Shown: in pieces, positions 35,883-44,227 of the stretch
Numbering within the stretch: the stretch's first letter is position 1
Layout of the letters: each line of letters opens with the position of its first letter
DNA from: Shinella zoogloeoides
GTDB lineage: Bacteria > Pseudomonadota > Alphaproteobacteria > Rhizobiales > Rhizobiaceae
Length of the DNA stretch: 64,000 bases
Reading direction: 5' to 3'
NCBI RefSeq assembly: GCF_022682305.1
Contig: NZ_CP093528.1
Location: 757,501-821,500, forward strand
Position numbers and translations under genes: made by a program
The notes under the pieces: model-generated
The model's input: only the letters and a program-made list of their open reading frames with translations
The model's database searches: none
What the model was told of the DNA's origin: nothing

Positions 35883-36847
35883 CGGAACATATCGGCAGGC
35901 AGTTCCTGGCCGAGGCTCCGAAGCGGAATCGGTCAGCATCCGAAGTGACGATCGCCGAGGTGCTAGCGCACTATCTCTCGCTGAAGAAGGACACGGCGAC
36001 CCGGCCGAAGGAACTTGCGGCGCGTGCCGAGAACCTTATGGCGTTCTGGGGTGACAAAACCCTCGACGACATTACGAGCGGCACCTGTGCCGAGTACGTG
36101 CGCCGCCGCGGAAATCAGAATGGTTCGCGGCGCGAACTGGAAGATCTGCGCGCCGCGTGTCGCCAGGCTATCGCCGATAATGTCACGCGCCAATCTGTAA
36201 CCGTTACCCTGCCGCCAAAGGCCAAAGGGAGGGTCAAGCATCTAGACCGACCGACCCTCGCCAAGCTTATCTGGGCCGCCTACCGCAAACGTGGTAGATT
36301 CCGCGGTGCCCCAAACAAGCGGAAGCCTACAGTCCACATCGCGCGGTTTGCTTTGGCTGCGGTGTACACCGGCAGTCGCTCATCGCGGATATGGCAGGCG
36401 TCGTTTGTGAAGGAGCCGTGGCGCCCGTACATCGATCTGGAGGCTGGCGTATTCTATCGCGCGTGGGAGGGTGAGATGGTGGCCTCGAATAAGCGTGCGC
36501 CGCCGATCCGCCTTCCTGCTCGTCTGCTCGCCCATATGAGGCGGTGGCATGCTAAGGGCGCCAAGTATGTCGTCGAGTACAACGGCAAGCCTGCGGACCC
36601 CAAGCGAGCTTTCCGCAACTTGGTCGACGAGGTGTTGGGTGAGGGCGCCGACGGCGTCGTCCGACACACATTGCGGCACACCGCGGCCACATGGCTCATG
36701 CAGGCAGCCACCGACAAGTGGGAGGCATCCGGCTATCTGGGGATGACCTTGGAGACGCTAGAGAAAACATACGGCCATCACCACCCGGATCATCAGGCGG
36801 GTGTCGGTCAAGCATTTACAACAGGGAGGGCAGGGCGAATGAAGTAG
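35738..36847 (+). CDS. int: Tyrosine-type integrase
   Basis: A 369-residue site-specific recombinase that catalyses integration and excision at the tRNA-Pro att site. The N-terminal arm-binding region starts RARKPARLWLRPADKDREAV with WLILDGGKQFRTG. The core-binding domain covers about 70-160. The catalytic domain has the first Arg in TGSRSSRIW, the box HTLRHTAATW (H-x-x-R-H) and the nucleophile Tyr in LEKTYGHHH. AGGAGCA lies directly before the ATG at 35738, so the 145-base overlap with the excisionase gene seems real. It lies next to attR. Confidence 0.93.
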   Translation: MSRARKPARLWLRPADKDREAVWLILDGGKQFRTGCSQHDRAGAEKALAEHIGRQFLAEAPKRNRSASEVTIAEVLAHYLSLKKDTATRPKELAARAENLMAFWGDKTLDDITSGTCAEYVRRRGNQNGSRRELEDLRAACRQAIADNVTRQSVTVTLPPKAKGRVKHLDRPTLAKLIWAAYRKRGRFRGAPNKRKPTVHIARFALAAVYTGSRSSRIWQASFVKEPWRPYIDLEAGVFYRAWEGEMVASNKRAPPIRLPARLLAHMRRWHAKGAKYVVEYNGKPADPKRAFRNLVDEVLGEGADGVVRHTLRHTAATWLMQAATDKWEASGYLGMTLETLEKTYGHHHPDHQAGVGQAFTTGRAGRMK

Positions 36848-36851
36848 CCAT

Positions 36852-36873
36852 TCATTGCCGTATTCATTGCCGT
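36852..36873. repeat. Candidate integrase arm-type sites (right)
   Basis: Two exact copies of TCATTGCCGT, at 36852-36861 and 36864-36873, 12 bases apart, match the copy near attL. They lie just after the integrase stop codon and about 60 bases from the tRNA core. The gene-free stretch 36848-37170 also holds a GAACC...GGTTC hairpin, attR and the tRNA. Confidence 0.55.
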
Positions 36874-36930
36874 GATTCTTGGGCGTTGTTTCGGGAAAGG
36901 TCTGAACCGCCTCATTCTTCAGGGGTTCTA

Positions 36931-36978
36931 GCTGGTCGGAGTGGAGTGATTCGAACACTCGACCCCCACGTCCCGAAC
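36931..36978. repeat. attR, right 48-bp attachment repeat
   Basis: It is identical to 17402-17449 over all 48 bases, covering the anticodon loop through the CCA end of tRNA-Pro plus a few bases beyond. The identity stops within the anticodon stem on the host side. Confidence 0.93.
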
Positions 36979-37009
36979 GTGGTGCGCTACCAGACTGCGC
37001 TACACTCCG
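36933..37009 (-). tRNA. tRNA-Pro (anticodon CGG)
   Basis: A 77-nt cloverleaf on the minus strand with encoded CCA. The acceptor is CGGAGTG with CACTCCG, the anticodon stem-loop CCACG-TTCGGGA-CGTGG gives CGG, and the T-loop is TTCGAAT. It is the integration target: its 3' half is the att core, and the element regenerates the intact gene at this end. Confidence 0.96.
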
Positions 37010-37170
37010 TGACCAGCGGCGCTTCCTATAGAACAGGCTTTTCGTTTCGACAAGCGCAAAATATCAAAAAAATTCGCCGACTTGGGGAAAAGGCTGGTGT
37101 GCCGGGGAAAAAATCTTTTCTGTCGTGGACAGGGCGGGAACCGCCCGCGCGTTTGGCCGTTTCCACCGCC

Positions 37171-37671
37171 ATGGAACAGATCCTTGCAGACCTCTTTCCG
37201 AGGACCGAAGTGCCCTATCCGGTCATCCTCGCCCGCATGGTGGGCGCCATCCTGTTCGGCGCGGTCATCGGGGCCGAGCGGGAATATCGCGATCATGCGG
37301 CGGGGCTACGCACCCATATCCTCGTCGCGCTTGCGGCGTCGGTCTTCGCGTTGCTGGCGCTTGAAAGCGTGCATATGGCCAGCTTTTCCGACGAGCAGGT
37401 GCGTATCGATCCGCTGCGCGTCATCGAGGCCGTCACGTCGGGCGTTGCGTTCCTGGCGGCGGGCATGATCGTCTTCTCGCGCGGCGAGGTGAGGGGGCTG
37501 ACGACCGGGGCGGGCATGTGGCTTGCCGGCGCGGTCGGCCTTTCGGTCGGCCTCGGCTACTGGTTCGTCGGCTTCTTCGCGACGCTCGCCTGTTTCATCG
37601 TGCTCTTCATGCTCGGCAAGGTCGAGCAACGCTATGGCGCGGAAAAGTCGAAACGGGTGGGAGAGGAGTAG
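37171..37671 (+). CDS. MgtC/SapB family membrane protein
   Basis: A 166-residue inner-membrane protein. The family signature runs through RMVGAILFGAVIGAEREYRD, then GLRTHILVALAASVFALLAL, followed by further helices (VTSGVAFLAAGMIVFSRGEV, GAGMWLAGAVGLSVGLGYWF). MgtC proteins are linked to Mg2+ starvation and acid survival. The ATG at 37171 is chosen because the conserved region starts there; the open frame upstream runs through tRNA and att DNA and is not coding. Confidence 0.88.
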   Translation: MEQILADLFPRTEVPYPVILARMVGAILFGAVIGAEREYRDHAAGLRTHILVALAASVFALLALESVHMASFSDEQVRIDPLRVIEAVTSGVAFLAAGMIVFSRGEVRGLTTGAGMWLAGAVGLSVGLGYWFVGFFATLACFIVLFMLGKVEQRYGAEKSKRVGEE

Positions 37672-37763
37672 AAAGCGGTGGGTCAACGATCCGGATACGC
37701 CGATGGAACAAGAAAGCGGTACAGGCGTTTCCTGATCGACACAATGACGGAAAGGAAAATTCG

Positions 37764-37841
37764 ATGGCTCGGGCTTTTATCCTTTGGCTGATGGGCGTTC
37801 CGCTCGTCCTCGTTCTGCTGATCTGGTATTTCTTCTTCTAG
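37764..37841 (+). CDS. 25-residue membrane microprotein
   Basis: A very short frame preceded by AAGGAAAATTCG and followed 12 bases later by a strong terminator. The product starts MARAFILWLMGVPL and continues as a hydrophobic helix ending in WYFFF, so it would be a single-pass membrane peptide. The clear ribosome site, the codon use and its own terminator argue that it is real. Function unknown. Confidence 0.6.
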   Translation: MARAFILWLMGVPLVLVLLIWYFFF

Positions 37842-37853
37842 CCAGAAAGACAA

Positions 37854-37880
37854 AAAAGGGGCCGAAAGGCCCCTTTTCGT
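37854..37880. terminator. Bidirectional terminator
   Basis: AAAAGGGGCC-GAAA-GGCCCCTTTT (37854-37877) is a 10-bp stem with A-tract and T-tract on either side. It serves both the microprotein (+) and cysN (-). Confidence 0.9.
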
Positions 37881-37897
37881 GTCATGAGGATAGCGGC

Positions 37898-39385
37898 TTA
37901 CTCGTCGAGATCGGCAAGAATCTCCGCTGCCCGTCCTGCGTTCGTGTGGCGCACGTCCACATCCTGCCGGCGATTCGCGAAAAGCTCGGTCGCCATGATC
38001 TTCTCCGCAAGGTCGGCGGGCAGCGAGAGCAGCACGCGCTGGTCGTCCTTGTGGATGCCGCCGAGTTCCGAGCGGCGGCCCGTGATCATGCCGCCGGCCA
38101 CCGTGTTGTTGGTGTCGGGGTCGATCAGGATGAAAGCGCCGGTCGTGCGGTTCTGCTCGTAGGTGTCGAAGATCGCCTGTTCGTCGAAGGTGAGATGCAC
38201 CTTGCCGATGGCGTTCATGCCGAGCTTGTCCGCCGCGTTCCATTTGGAGGACTTCAGGTCGAGCTGGCTCACCGGCTCGACGGTGACGCGCTGGCGGCGC
38301 GAGCCGCTCTTCAGCCAGTAGCGCTTGCCGGGCTCGATGCCATCGGGCTGCAGGGCGACGAGCTGTGCGTCGAAGCCGCGGCCGGTCATCGGCTGGCTGT
38401 CGATGGCGACGATCATGTCGCCGCGCGAAACGTCCACCTGGCGGTCCAGCACGAGCGTGATGGCATCGCCCGCCACGGCCGCGTTGCGCACGAGGTCGAA
38501 AGTGACGATCTTGGTGACGTTCGCGACCATGCCCGAGGGCAGGACGACGACCGAATCACCCGGCTTCACCGAGCCGCCGGCCACCGTGCCCTGATAGCCG
38601 CGGAAACTTTCGCCCGGGCGCGAGACGCGCTGTACCGGCAGGCGGAAGCCGACGGTCTGGTTGGAGCGGGTGGTGGCCTTTTCCAAGGTCTCGACCAGCG
38701 TCGGCCCGTCATACCAGGGCATGGAGGCGCGGCCGTCATAGACGACGTTCTCGCCCTTCAGCGCCGAGATCGGGATGGCGGTGATCTGCTTGACGCCGAG
38801 CGTGAGCGCGAATTCCTTGAAGTCGTGCACGATCTCGATGAAGCGGGCGCGGTCGTAGTTCGTCAGGTCTATCTTGTTGACCGCGAGAACGAACTGGCGG
38901 ATGCCCATCAGCGAGGCGATGGTCGCGTGGCGGCGCGTCTGCTCCAGGATGCCGGCGCGGGCATCGACCAGCAGCACGGCAAGGTCCGCCGTGGAGGCGC
39001 CGGTCGCCATGTTTCGGGTATACTGCTCATGGCCGGGCGTGTCGGCGACGATGAAGGAGCGGCGGTCCGTCGAGAAGTAGCGATAGGCGACGTCGATGGT
39101 GATGCCCTGTTCACGCTCGGCCTGCAGGCCGTCGAGCAGCAGCGCGAAATCGGGCAGGCCGAGATCGTTCTGCTTGCCGCTGTCGCGGTGGAGCGTGGCG
39201 GCCTGGTCTTCCTTGACGGCCTTGGTATCCCAGAGCAGGCGGCCGATCAGCGTCGACTTGCCGTCGTCGACCGAGCCGCAGGTGATGAGGCGAAGCGGGC
39301 GGGAATCGCGGATCGCGCGGGCCTGACCAAGGGCGGGTTCTTCGAGCGGAAGAACCTCGGCGGTTGCAGTGGCGGAAACGGTCAT
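37898..39385 (-). CDS. cysN: Sulfate adenylyltransferase subunit 1 (GTPase)
   Basis: A 495-residue GTPase subunit that with CysD makes adenosine 5'-phosphosulfate from ATP and sulfate. It shows the EF-Tu-like G-domain: G1 CGSVDDGKSTLIGRL, G3 VADTPGHEQYTRNM and G4 VNKIDL. Two beta-barrel domains follow. There is no C-terminal CysC kinase domain, unlike the fused NodQ/CysNC forms of many rhizobia. That fits a neighbouring reductase of APS type. The ATG at 39385 lies 1 base from the cysD stop. Confidence 0.96.
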   Translation of the reverse strand: MTVSATATAEVLPLEEPALGQARAIRDSRPLRLITCGSVDDGKSTLIGRLLWDTKAVKEDQAATLHRDSGKQNDLGLPDFALLLDGLQAEREQGITIDVAYRYFSTDRRSFIVADTPGHEQYTRNMATGASTADLAVLLVDARAGILEQTRRHATIASLMGIRQFVLAVNKIDLTNYDRARFIEIVHDFKEFALTLGVKQITAIPISALKGENVVYDGRASMPWYDGPTLVETLEKATTRSNQTVGFRLPVQRVSRPGESFRGYQGTVAGGSVKPGDSVVVLPSGMVANVTKIVTFDLVRNAAVAGDAITLVLDRQVDVSRGDMIVAIDSQPMTGRGFDAQLVALQPDGIEPGKRYWLKSGSRRQRVTVEPVSQLDLKSSKWNAADKLGMNAIGKVHLTFDEQAIFDTYEQNRTTGAFILIDPDTNNTVAGGMITGRRSELGGIHKDDQRVLLSLPADLAEKIMATELFANRRQDVDVRHTNAGRAAEILADLDE

Positions 39386-39386
39386 C

Positions 39387-40340
39387 TCAGAAATACCCTT
39401 CGCGTTTCTTCTTTTCCATGGAGCCGGACTGGTCGCGGTCGATCGCGCGGCCCTGGCGTTCGGAGACGGTGGCGGTCTCCAGCTCGGCGATGATGTCGTC
39501 GAGCGTTTCGGCATTGGAGCGGATGGCGCCGGTCAGCGGGAAGCAGCCGAGCGTGCGGAAACGGATGACGCCCTCCTGCTTCACCTCGCCGGGAAGCAGT
39601 TCCAGGCGCGGATCCTCGGCCATGATCACCATGCCGTCGCGCTCCACATAGGGGCGCTTCTTCGCGAAATAGAGCGGCACGATCGGGATATCCTCCGCCT
39701 GGATGTAGCGCCAGATATCGACCTCGGTCCAGTTGGAGAGCGGGAAGGCGCGCACGCTCTCGCCCTGGCGGATCATGCCGTTATAGACGTTCCACAGTTC
39801 CGGGCGCTGGTTGCGCGGGTCCCAGCGATGATCCGGCGTGCGGAAGGAATAGATGCGCTCCTTGGCGCGCGAGGCCTCCTCGTCGCGCCGCGCGCCGCCG
39901 AAGGCCGCGTCATACTTGCCGGCGTCGAGCGCCTGGCGCAGCGATTCCGTCTTCATGATGTCGGTGTAGAGCGCCGAGCCGTGCGAGAACGGCGTGACAT
40001 TCTCCGCCGCGCCGCGCGGGTTGACGTGCTCGATCAGGTCGAGATCGTATTCCTTGACGATATTGTCGCGGAATTCGATCATCTCGGCGAATTTCCAGCC
40101 CGTGTTGACATGCAGCAGCGGGAAGGGGACGCGGCCCGGATAGAAGGCTTTTCGCGCGAGATGCAGCAGGACGGACGAGTCTTTGCCGATCGAATAGAGC
40201 ATGACGGGACGCTCGAATTCGGCGGCGACTTCGCGGAAGATGTGGATCGCCTCGTTTTCCAGCGCCTTCAGATGCGGATCGAGCGGTGGCTTCGGCGTGG
40301 CGTTCGGCTTGGCTTCCGCCTCGTTACGGATATCGGACAT
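39387..40340 (-). CDS. cysD: Sulfate adenylyltransferase subunit 2
   Basis: A 317-residue ATP pyrophosphatase subunit. The PP-loop is in [36 protein letters not shown] follows, and [20 protein letters not shown] is the conserved family block. The ATG at 40340 is preferred (AAGAG upstream); a GTG at 40352 is possible. It is the middle gene of the cysH-cysD-cysN operon. Confidence 0.96.
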   Translation of the reverse strand: MSDIRNEAEAKPNATPKPPLDPHLKALENEAIHIFREVAAEFERPVMLYSIGKDSSVLLHLARKAFYPGRVPFPLLHVNTGWKFAEMIEFRDNIVKEYDLDLIEHVNPRGAAENVTPFSHGSALYTDIMKTESLRQALDAGKYDAAFGGARRDEEASRAKERIYSFRTPDHRWDPRNQRPELWNVYNGMIRQGESVRAFPLSNWTEVDIWRYIQAEDIPIVPLYFAKKRPYVERDGMVIMAEDPRLELLPGEVKQEGVIRFRTLGCFPLTGAIRSNAETLDDIIAELETATVSERQGRAIDRDQSGSMEKKKREGYF

Positions 40341-40386
40341 TAAACTCTTCACTCCGGATAGGGATGCCTTGGGAGGGCTGTTCGGG

Positions 40387-41139
40387 TCAGGCCGCGCTGG
40401 GGGCCGGGATGGTGGAGGCGGCAGCCTCGGCGACGTGCAGGCCGCATTCGCGCTTCTCGTCGTTCTCCCACCACCAGCGGCCGGCGCGCTCGGGCTCGCC
40501 CGGCTTGATGGCGCGCGTACACGGCTCGCAGCCGATGGAGGGGTAGCCGCGACCGTGCATCGGGTTCACCGGCACGGCATTGTCGGCCACATAGGCCTTG
40601 ATGCGCTCGATGTCCCAGTCGGCCAACGGGTTGATCTTGACGAGGTTGCGGTCCGCGTCGAATTCGGCAAAGGGCGTATCCGCCCGGTTGCCGGACTGGC
40701 CGCGGCGAAGGCCGGTGATCCAGAAGGATGCCCCTTCGAGCGCGCGCGCAAGCGGCTTCAGCTTGCGCACGCTGCAACAGGCATGCCGCGCCTCGACGCT
40801 CTCATAGAAGCCGTTGAGGCCGTACTGCGCCGCATAGGCGTCGATATCGTCCTGCACGGGCACGTAGCGGGCGATGGTGATGCCGTACTGTCCCTCGGTC
40901 TCGTCGATGAGATCGACGGTCTCCTTGAAGAGCCGGCCCGTCTCCAGCGTCACGACGTCGATGGCAAGCCGGTCGGTGCCGATGGCGGCGGTGATCACCT
41001 GGTCCTCGATGCCGAGGCTGGTGGTGAAGACGGCACGCCCGCCAAGTTCGGCCACGAGCGCCAGGCGCCCGGCAAGGTCGAGACCGGCGAGTTTGTCGTT
41101 CAGGGCTTCCGCGATCCCGTTTCCGGTAAGAGCAGTCAT
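40387..41139 (-). CDS. cysH: Adenylyl-sulfate (APS) reductase CysH
   Basis: A 250-residue reductase making sulfite. The PP-loop region is [13 protein letters not shown]. The two Cys pairs that bind a [4Fe-4S] cluster are in [12 protein letters not shown] and [10 protein letters not shown], which marks the assimilatory APS reductase type rather than the PAPS type. The catalytic Cys is in KRECGLH near the C-terminus. The absence of CysC kinase from the adjacent cysN is consistent. First gene of the operon; an AT-rich inverted repeat lies upstream. Confidence 0.93.
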   Translation of the reverse strand: MTALTGNGIAEALNDKLAGLDLAGRLALVAELGGRAVFTTSLGIEDQVITAAIGTDRLAIDVVTLETGRLFKETVDLIDETEGQYGITIARYVPVQDDIDAYAAQYGLNGFYESVEARHACCSVRKLKPLARALEGASFWITGLRRGQSGNRADTPFAEFDADRNLVKINPLADWDIERIKAYVADNAVPVNPMHGRGYPSIGCEPCTRAIKPGEPERAGRWWWENDEKRECGLHVAEAAASTIPAPSAA

Positions 41140-41291
41140 TCCGTTTCCAAGCCTTTGCGAGAATTTGCCGGATTATCGCAGGCTTGGGGGAGGGCAGACA
41201 GCAAAACGGATTTCCAAAGCGTGAGGACGAAGAGCAAATATCTCTCCATCTCAGCCCCAAGGCAGAAATCCTGCCGCCGGGGAAAGCTTTG

Positions 41292-41320
41292 ATATTATTC
41301 TATAAATTTAGTAGATAATA
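41292..41320. promoter_or_regulatory. AT-rich inverted repeat upstream of cysH
   Basis: In an otherwise GC-rich region, ATATTATTC-TA and TA-GATAATA arms flank TATAAATTTAG. It lies between cysH and tumA, both on the minus strand, about 150 bases before cysH. It could be the cys promoter/operator; the regulator is not identifiable. Confidence 0.4.
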
Positions 41321-41340
41321 GAGTGGTTGTAGATAGGCGC

Positions 41341-41700
41341 TCAGGCGGCAGCCTCCATGTCGAACTCGAAGTGGATCCGGTCGTAGGGGAAGGAGAAGCC
41401 GTTTTCGGTCTTGTCGATCACGCCGCTCTTCGCCAGCATGTCGAGATCCCCGTGGACGTTCTTGATGTCACGGTTCACCAGCTTCGCCACTTCGCGCACG
41501 GTGAGCGAACCCCGGCCAGCCATCGCCATGACGATCTCCGTCCGCTTGGGCGCCAGCGTCCGGTGCATCGCCTCCCAGGAGTCGAACGACAGGACGGATC
41601 GAGCCTCGACGGCCTCGCCAGCCTCTGCCCGCTTCGCGGCATCGACCGCGGAGGCGATCACGTCCTTCATGCTTTCAATCTTCACGGTCAGCGTTTCCAT
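41341..41700 (-). CDS. TumA-type antitoxin (HVO_A0114-like DNA-binding protein)
   Basis: A 119-residue protein with a C-terminal winged helix: LAPKRTEIVMAMAGRGSLTV, then REVAKLVNRDIKNVHGDLDM. The N-terminal 50 residues are helical and acidic, suited to binding the toxin. Its start overlaps the upstream toxin gene by 26 bases. The gene pair matches the TumE/TumA-type toxin-antitoxin arrangement. It would autoregulate via the inverted repeat before the toxin gene. Confidence 0.82.
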   Translation of the reverse strand: METLTVKIESMKDVIASAVDAAKRAEAGEAVEARSVLSFDSWEAMHRTLAPKRTEIVMAMAGRGSLTVREVAKLVNRDIKNVHGDLDMLAKSGVIDKTENGFSFPYDRIHFEFDMEAAA

Positions 41701-41977
41701 CGATCCATCCTTTCATGTCCGCATCAAAGTCCAGCAGCAGTTTCTCGATAGACTGAAAGGCATACGGCTGCTCCTCGGCGCCGATATGCTTGTGGTCCCC
41801 TTTGCCGGCTTCGTTGTCGTAGCGCATCACGCAGATGCCATCGGCCACGAAAGCCAGACGATACTTGAAGGGGTGACGGCTGCCGCGCAGTGGCTCGGGC
41901 ACCCGCCATATCACGAGGTCGGCGAACATGGCCTCGCCGATATGTCGCCGGGTCTTGAGGATCAGCCTCGCCTGCAT
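41675..41977 (-). CDS. TumE-family toxin
   Basis: A 100-residue protein. MQARLILKTRRHIGEAMFAD leads into LVIWRVPEPLRGSRHPFKYR, then GICVMRYDNEAGKGDHKHIG and EEQPYAFQSIEKLLLDF, the hallmark blocks of the TumE family (presumed ribonuclease-type toxin). ATG 41977 is preferred to an upstream start at 42013 because an inverted repeat lies between them and the family starts at MxAxL. Antitoxin follows. Confidence 0.85.
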   Translation of the reverse strand: MQARLILKTRRHIGEAMFADLVIWRVPEPLRGSRHPFKYRLAFVADGICVMRYDNEAGKGDHKHIGAEEQPYAFQSIEKLLLDFDADMKGWIDGNADRED

Positions 41978-42023
41978 GTTGGTGTTTATACCATCAAGCG
42001 CTCTTGTTGGCAATTACACCAAC
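41978..42023. promoter_or_regulatory. Operator-like inverted repeat before the tumE-type gene
   Basis: GTTGGTGT (41978-41985) and ACACCAAC (42016-42023) are perfect 8-bp inverted arms 30 bases apart, abutting the toxin ATG. A GTTGG half-copy lies between them. It is a likely binding site for the antitoxin. Confidence 0.5.
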
Positions 42024-42098
42024 GGATAGCAGAGGAACGTCGAGGTGAGGCAGCACCGGGATCACCGAAGTAATCCCGATGTCTTTATGGCAATGGGA

Positions 42099-43751
42099 CT
42101 ACCGATCGCTCACCGCCGCCCGCGGGTTCACCCATGGCTCCTGGTTGGAGCGCGCCAGCGGTTGTTTGCCGAGAATGTGGTCGGCCGCTTTCTCCCCCGT
42201 CATGATCGACGGCGCGTTGAGGTTGCCGTAGGTCACGTGCGGGAAGATGGAGCTATCCGCCACGCGCAGCCCGTCGACGCCGATCACGCGGGTCTGCGGG
42301 TCGACCACGGCCATCGGATCGTCCGCGGCGCCCATGCGGCAGGTGCCGCAGGGGTGGTAGGCGCTTTCCAGATGCTCGCGCAGGAAGGCGTCGATTTCCT
42401 CGTCCGTCTGCACCTTGTCGCCAGGCTGGATTTCCGGGCCGCGGAACTCGTCGAAGGCCTTCTGGCCAAAAATCTCGCGGGTGAGGCGCACGCAATGGCG
42501 GAACTTGATCCAGTCCTCCTCGTGGCTCATGTAGTTGAAGCGGATCACCGGATCGGCCATCGGATCGGCCGACCGCAGGGTCACGTTGCCGCGCGATTTC
42601 GACAGGTTAAAGCCGACATGCGCCTGGAAGCCGTGGCTCTTGGCCGCCGCCTTGCCGTCATAGGAAATGGCGACGGGCAGGAAATGGTACTGGATATCCG
42701 GCTGCTTCAGCCCCGGCGCCGAGCGCAGGAACGCGCAGGCCTCGAACTGGTTGGAGGCCCCGAGGCCGCCCTTGGAGAGCAGCCACTGCGCGCCCGCCAC
42801 GCCCTGCCAGAACCACGGCAGCCAGGAATAGAGCGAGACCGGCTTGGTGGAAACCTGCTGGAAATAGAACTCCATATGGTCCTGCAGGTTCGCGCCGACG
42901 CCCGGCCGGTCGACCTTCACCTCGATGCCCATGTCCTTCAGATGCTGCGCCGGGCCGATGCCCGAAAGCATCAGGAGCTTCGGCGAGTTGAAGGACGAGG
43001 CCGAGACGACGACTTCCCTGTTTGCCTTCACTACTTCGATCCTGCCGTTGCGCTCGATTTCGACGCCGACGGCTCGGCCATTCTCGATGACGATTTTCCG
43101 GGCGAAGCAGCGCACGAGGGAAACGTTCTGCCGCTTCATCGCCGGGCGCAGATAGGCGTTCGCCGCCGACCAGCGCCGGCCGTTGTAGATCGTCTGCTCC
43201 ATCAGGCCGAAGCCTTCCTGCTTGGAGCCGTTGTAGTCTTCCGTCGTCTCGAATCCGGCGTCCCGGCCGGCCTGGATGAAGGCGTGGAAGAGCGGGTTCG
43301 TCACAGGCCCGCGCCGGACATGCAGCGGCCCGTTGGTGCCGCGCCAGCCCGCCTCGCCGCCGAGCGAGGTCTCCAGCCGCTTGTAATAGGGCAGCACGTC
43401 CGCATAGGCCCAGCCCTGCGCGCCGAGCTCTTCCCAGCGGTTGAAGTCTTCCGCATGGCCGCGCACATAGACGAGACCATTGATCGAGGACGAGCCGCCG
43501 AGCACCTTTCCGCGCGGCGCGGTGATCCTGCGGTTGTTGAGATGCGGTTCCGGCTCGGAGAGATAGCCCCAGTTATAGCGCTTCATGCTCATCGGCCAGG
43601 CAAGCGCGGCCGGCATCTGGATGAACGGCCCGATATCCGAGCCGCCATATTCCAGCACCATGACCGTATGCTTGCCGTCCTCCGAAAGCCGGTAGGCGAG
43701 CGCCGAGCCGGCCGAGCCGGAGCCGACGATGATGTAGTCTGCGTTCTGCAT
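42099..43751 (-). CDS. betA: Choline dehydrogenase
   Basis: A 550-residue GMC-family flavoenzyme that oxidises choline to betaine aldehyde at the membrane. The FAD motif [20 protein letters not shown] is at the N-terminus. The GMC signature is around [20 protein letters not shown], and the C-terminal catalytic region has [10 protein letters not shown] and [16 protein letters not shown]. It is the last gene of the bet operon but is separated from betB by a 151-residue orphan gene whose stop is 2 bases from this start. Confidence 0.95.
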   Translation of the reverse strand: MQNADYIIVGSGSAGSALAYRLSEDGKHTVMVLEYGGSDIGPFIQMPAALAWPMSMKRYNWGYLSEPEPHLNNRRITAPRGKVLGGSSSINGLVYVRGHAEDFNRWEELGAQGWAYADVLPYYKRLETSLGGEAGWRGTNGPLHVRRGPVTNPLFHAFIQAGRDAGFETTEDYNGSKQEGFGLMEQTIYNGRRWSAANAYLRPAMKRQNVSLVRCFARKIVIENGRAVGVEIERNGRIEVVKANREVVVSASSFNSPKLLMLSGIGPAQHLKDMGIEVKVDRPGVGANLQDHMEFYFQQVSTKPVSLYSWLPWFWQGVAGAQWLLSKGGLGASNQFEACAFLRSAPGLKQPDIQYHFLPVAISYDGKAAAKSHGFQAHVGFNLSKSRGNVTLRSADPMADPVIRFNYMSHEEDWIKFRHCVRLTREIFGQKAFDEFRGPEIQPGDKVQTDEEIDAFLREHLESAYHPCGTCRMGAADDPMAVVDPQTRVIGVDGLRVADSSIFPHVTYGNLNAPSIMTGEKAADHILGKQPLARSNQEPWVNPRAAVSDR

Positions 43752-43753
43752 GA

Positions 43754-44209
43754 TCAGATCAGCCTCGATAGAATTGCTTGCCAATCTTCAGCTTCGATTG
43801 AAGATGCTTGGAATGCGAAGTTTCCTTGCACCGTCAGATAATTGGCATAGTTGGTGAGACCGCGCCCGCTAACGCCGGGGAGGTCTAGGATATCGGAACC
43901 GGATATCGTTTTTCTTGGTGTTCCGAGCGCTTTGAACTTGAATGGAAGCATCCAGCGCTCCGCCCAGATTTCTTCTTCAAAGCTCCCAGATTCGGGTACG
44001 GAGCAAGTCACAAATGGCAGCGTGAAGGCTTTCCACGGTTCGCAGTAAAGTAAACCAAAGGATCCGACAGGCATTTTTTGCGCCTTAGTGGTTTTGCCTT
44101 TATTTGTTGTCTCGGACCCAATCGCCACAGCCCAGGTACTGGCACCAAAGCCAGCCCAGATGTTCGTTATCGATTTTGAAGAGAACACATAGACGTTGAC
44201 CTTTGACAT
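43754..44209 (-). CDS. Orphan gene inserted between betB and betA
   Basis: A 151-residue protein with no signal peptide. [20 protein letters not shown] and STWAV are followed by [20 protein letters not shown], then [17 protein letters not shown]. The aromatic-rich pattern faintly resembles PUA/EVE-like folds that bind modified nucleic acids; I would not rely on this. Its DNA is about 45-52% GC in two lines counted by eye, against well over 60% in betA and betB. It has a good AGGAAG site, starts 18 bases after betB and ends 2 bases before betA, so it is embedded in the operon. Confidence 0.75.
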   Translation of the reverse strand: MSKVNVYVFSSKSITNIWAGFGASTWAVAIGSETTNKGKTTKAQKMPVGSFGLLYCEPWKAFTLPFVTCSVPESGSFEEEIWAERWMLPFKFKALGTPRKTISGSDILDLPGVSGRGLTNYANYLTVQGNFAFQASSIEAEDWQAILSRLI

Positions 44210-44227
44210 TTGCCACTTCCTGCTCTT

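Larger units (their letters stand above)
17402..36978. mobile_element. Integrated HK97-type prophage or capsid-encoding phage satellite in tRNA-Pro
   Basis: About 19.5 kb between perfect 48-bp att repeats. It carries a replication gene, portal, prohead protease, capsid, head-tail connectors, HNH protein, TerS, TerL, tape measure, two regulatory regions, tRNA-Arg(UCU), a putative excisionase and an integrase. I see no major tail protein, tail-tip or fibre gene, and no holin or endolysin. Either it is a reduced prophage or a satellite that makes its own capsid and borrows tails and lysis. Most genes overlap by ATGA, and no frameshifts are evident, so the element does not look decayed. Confidence 0.9.

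Noticed and set aside
36691..37170. N-terminal extension of the MgtC gene
   Set aside because: The extension runs through the integrase 3' end, attR and tRNA-Pro; the family start is at 37171.
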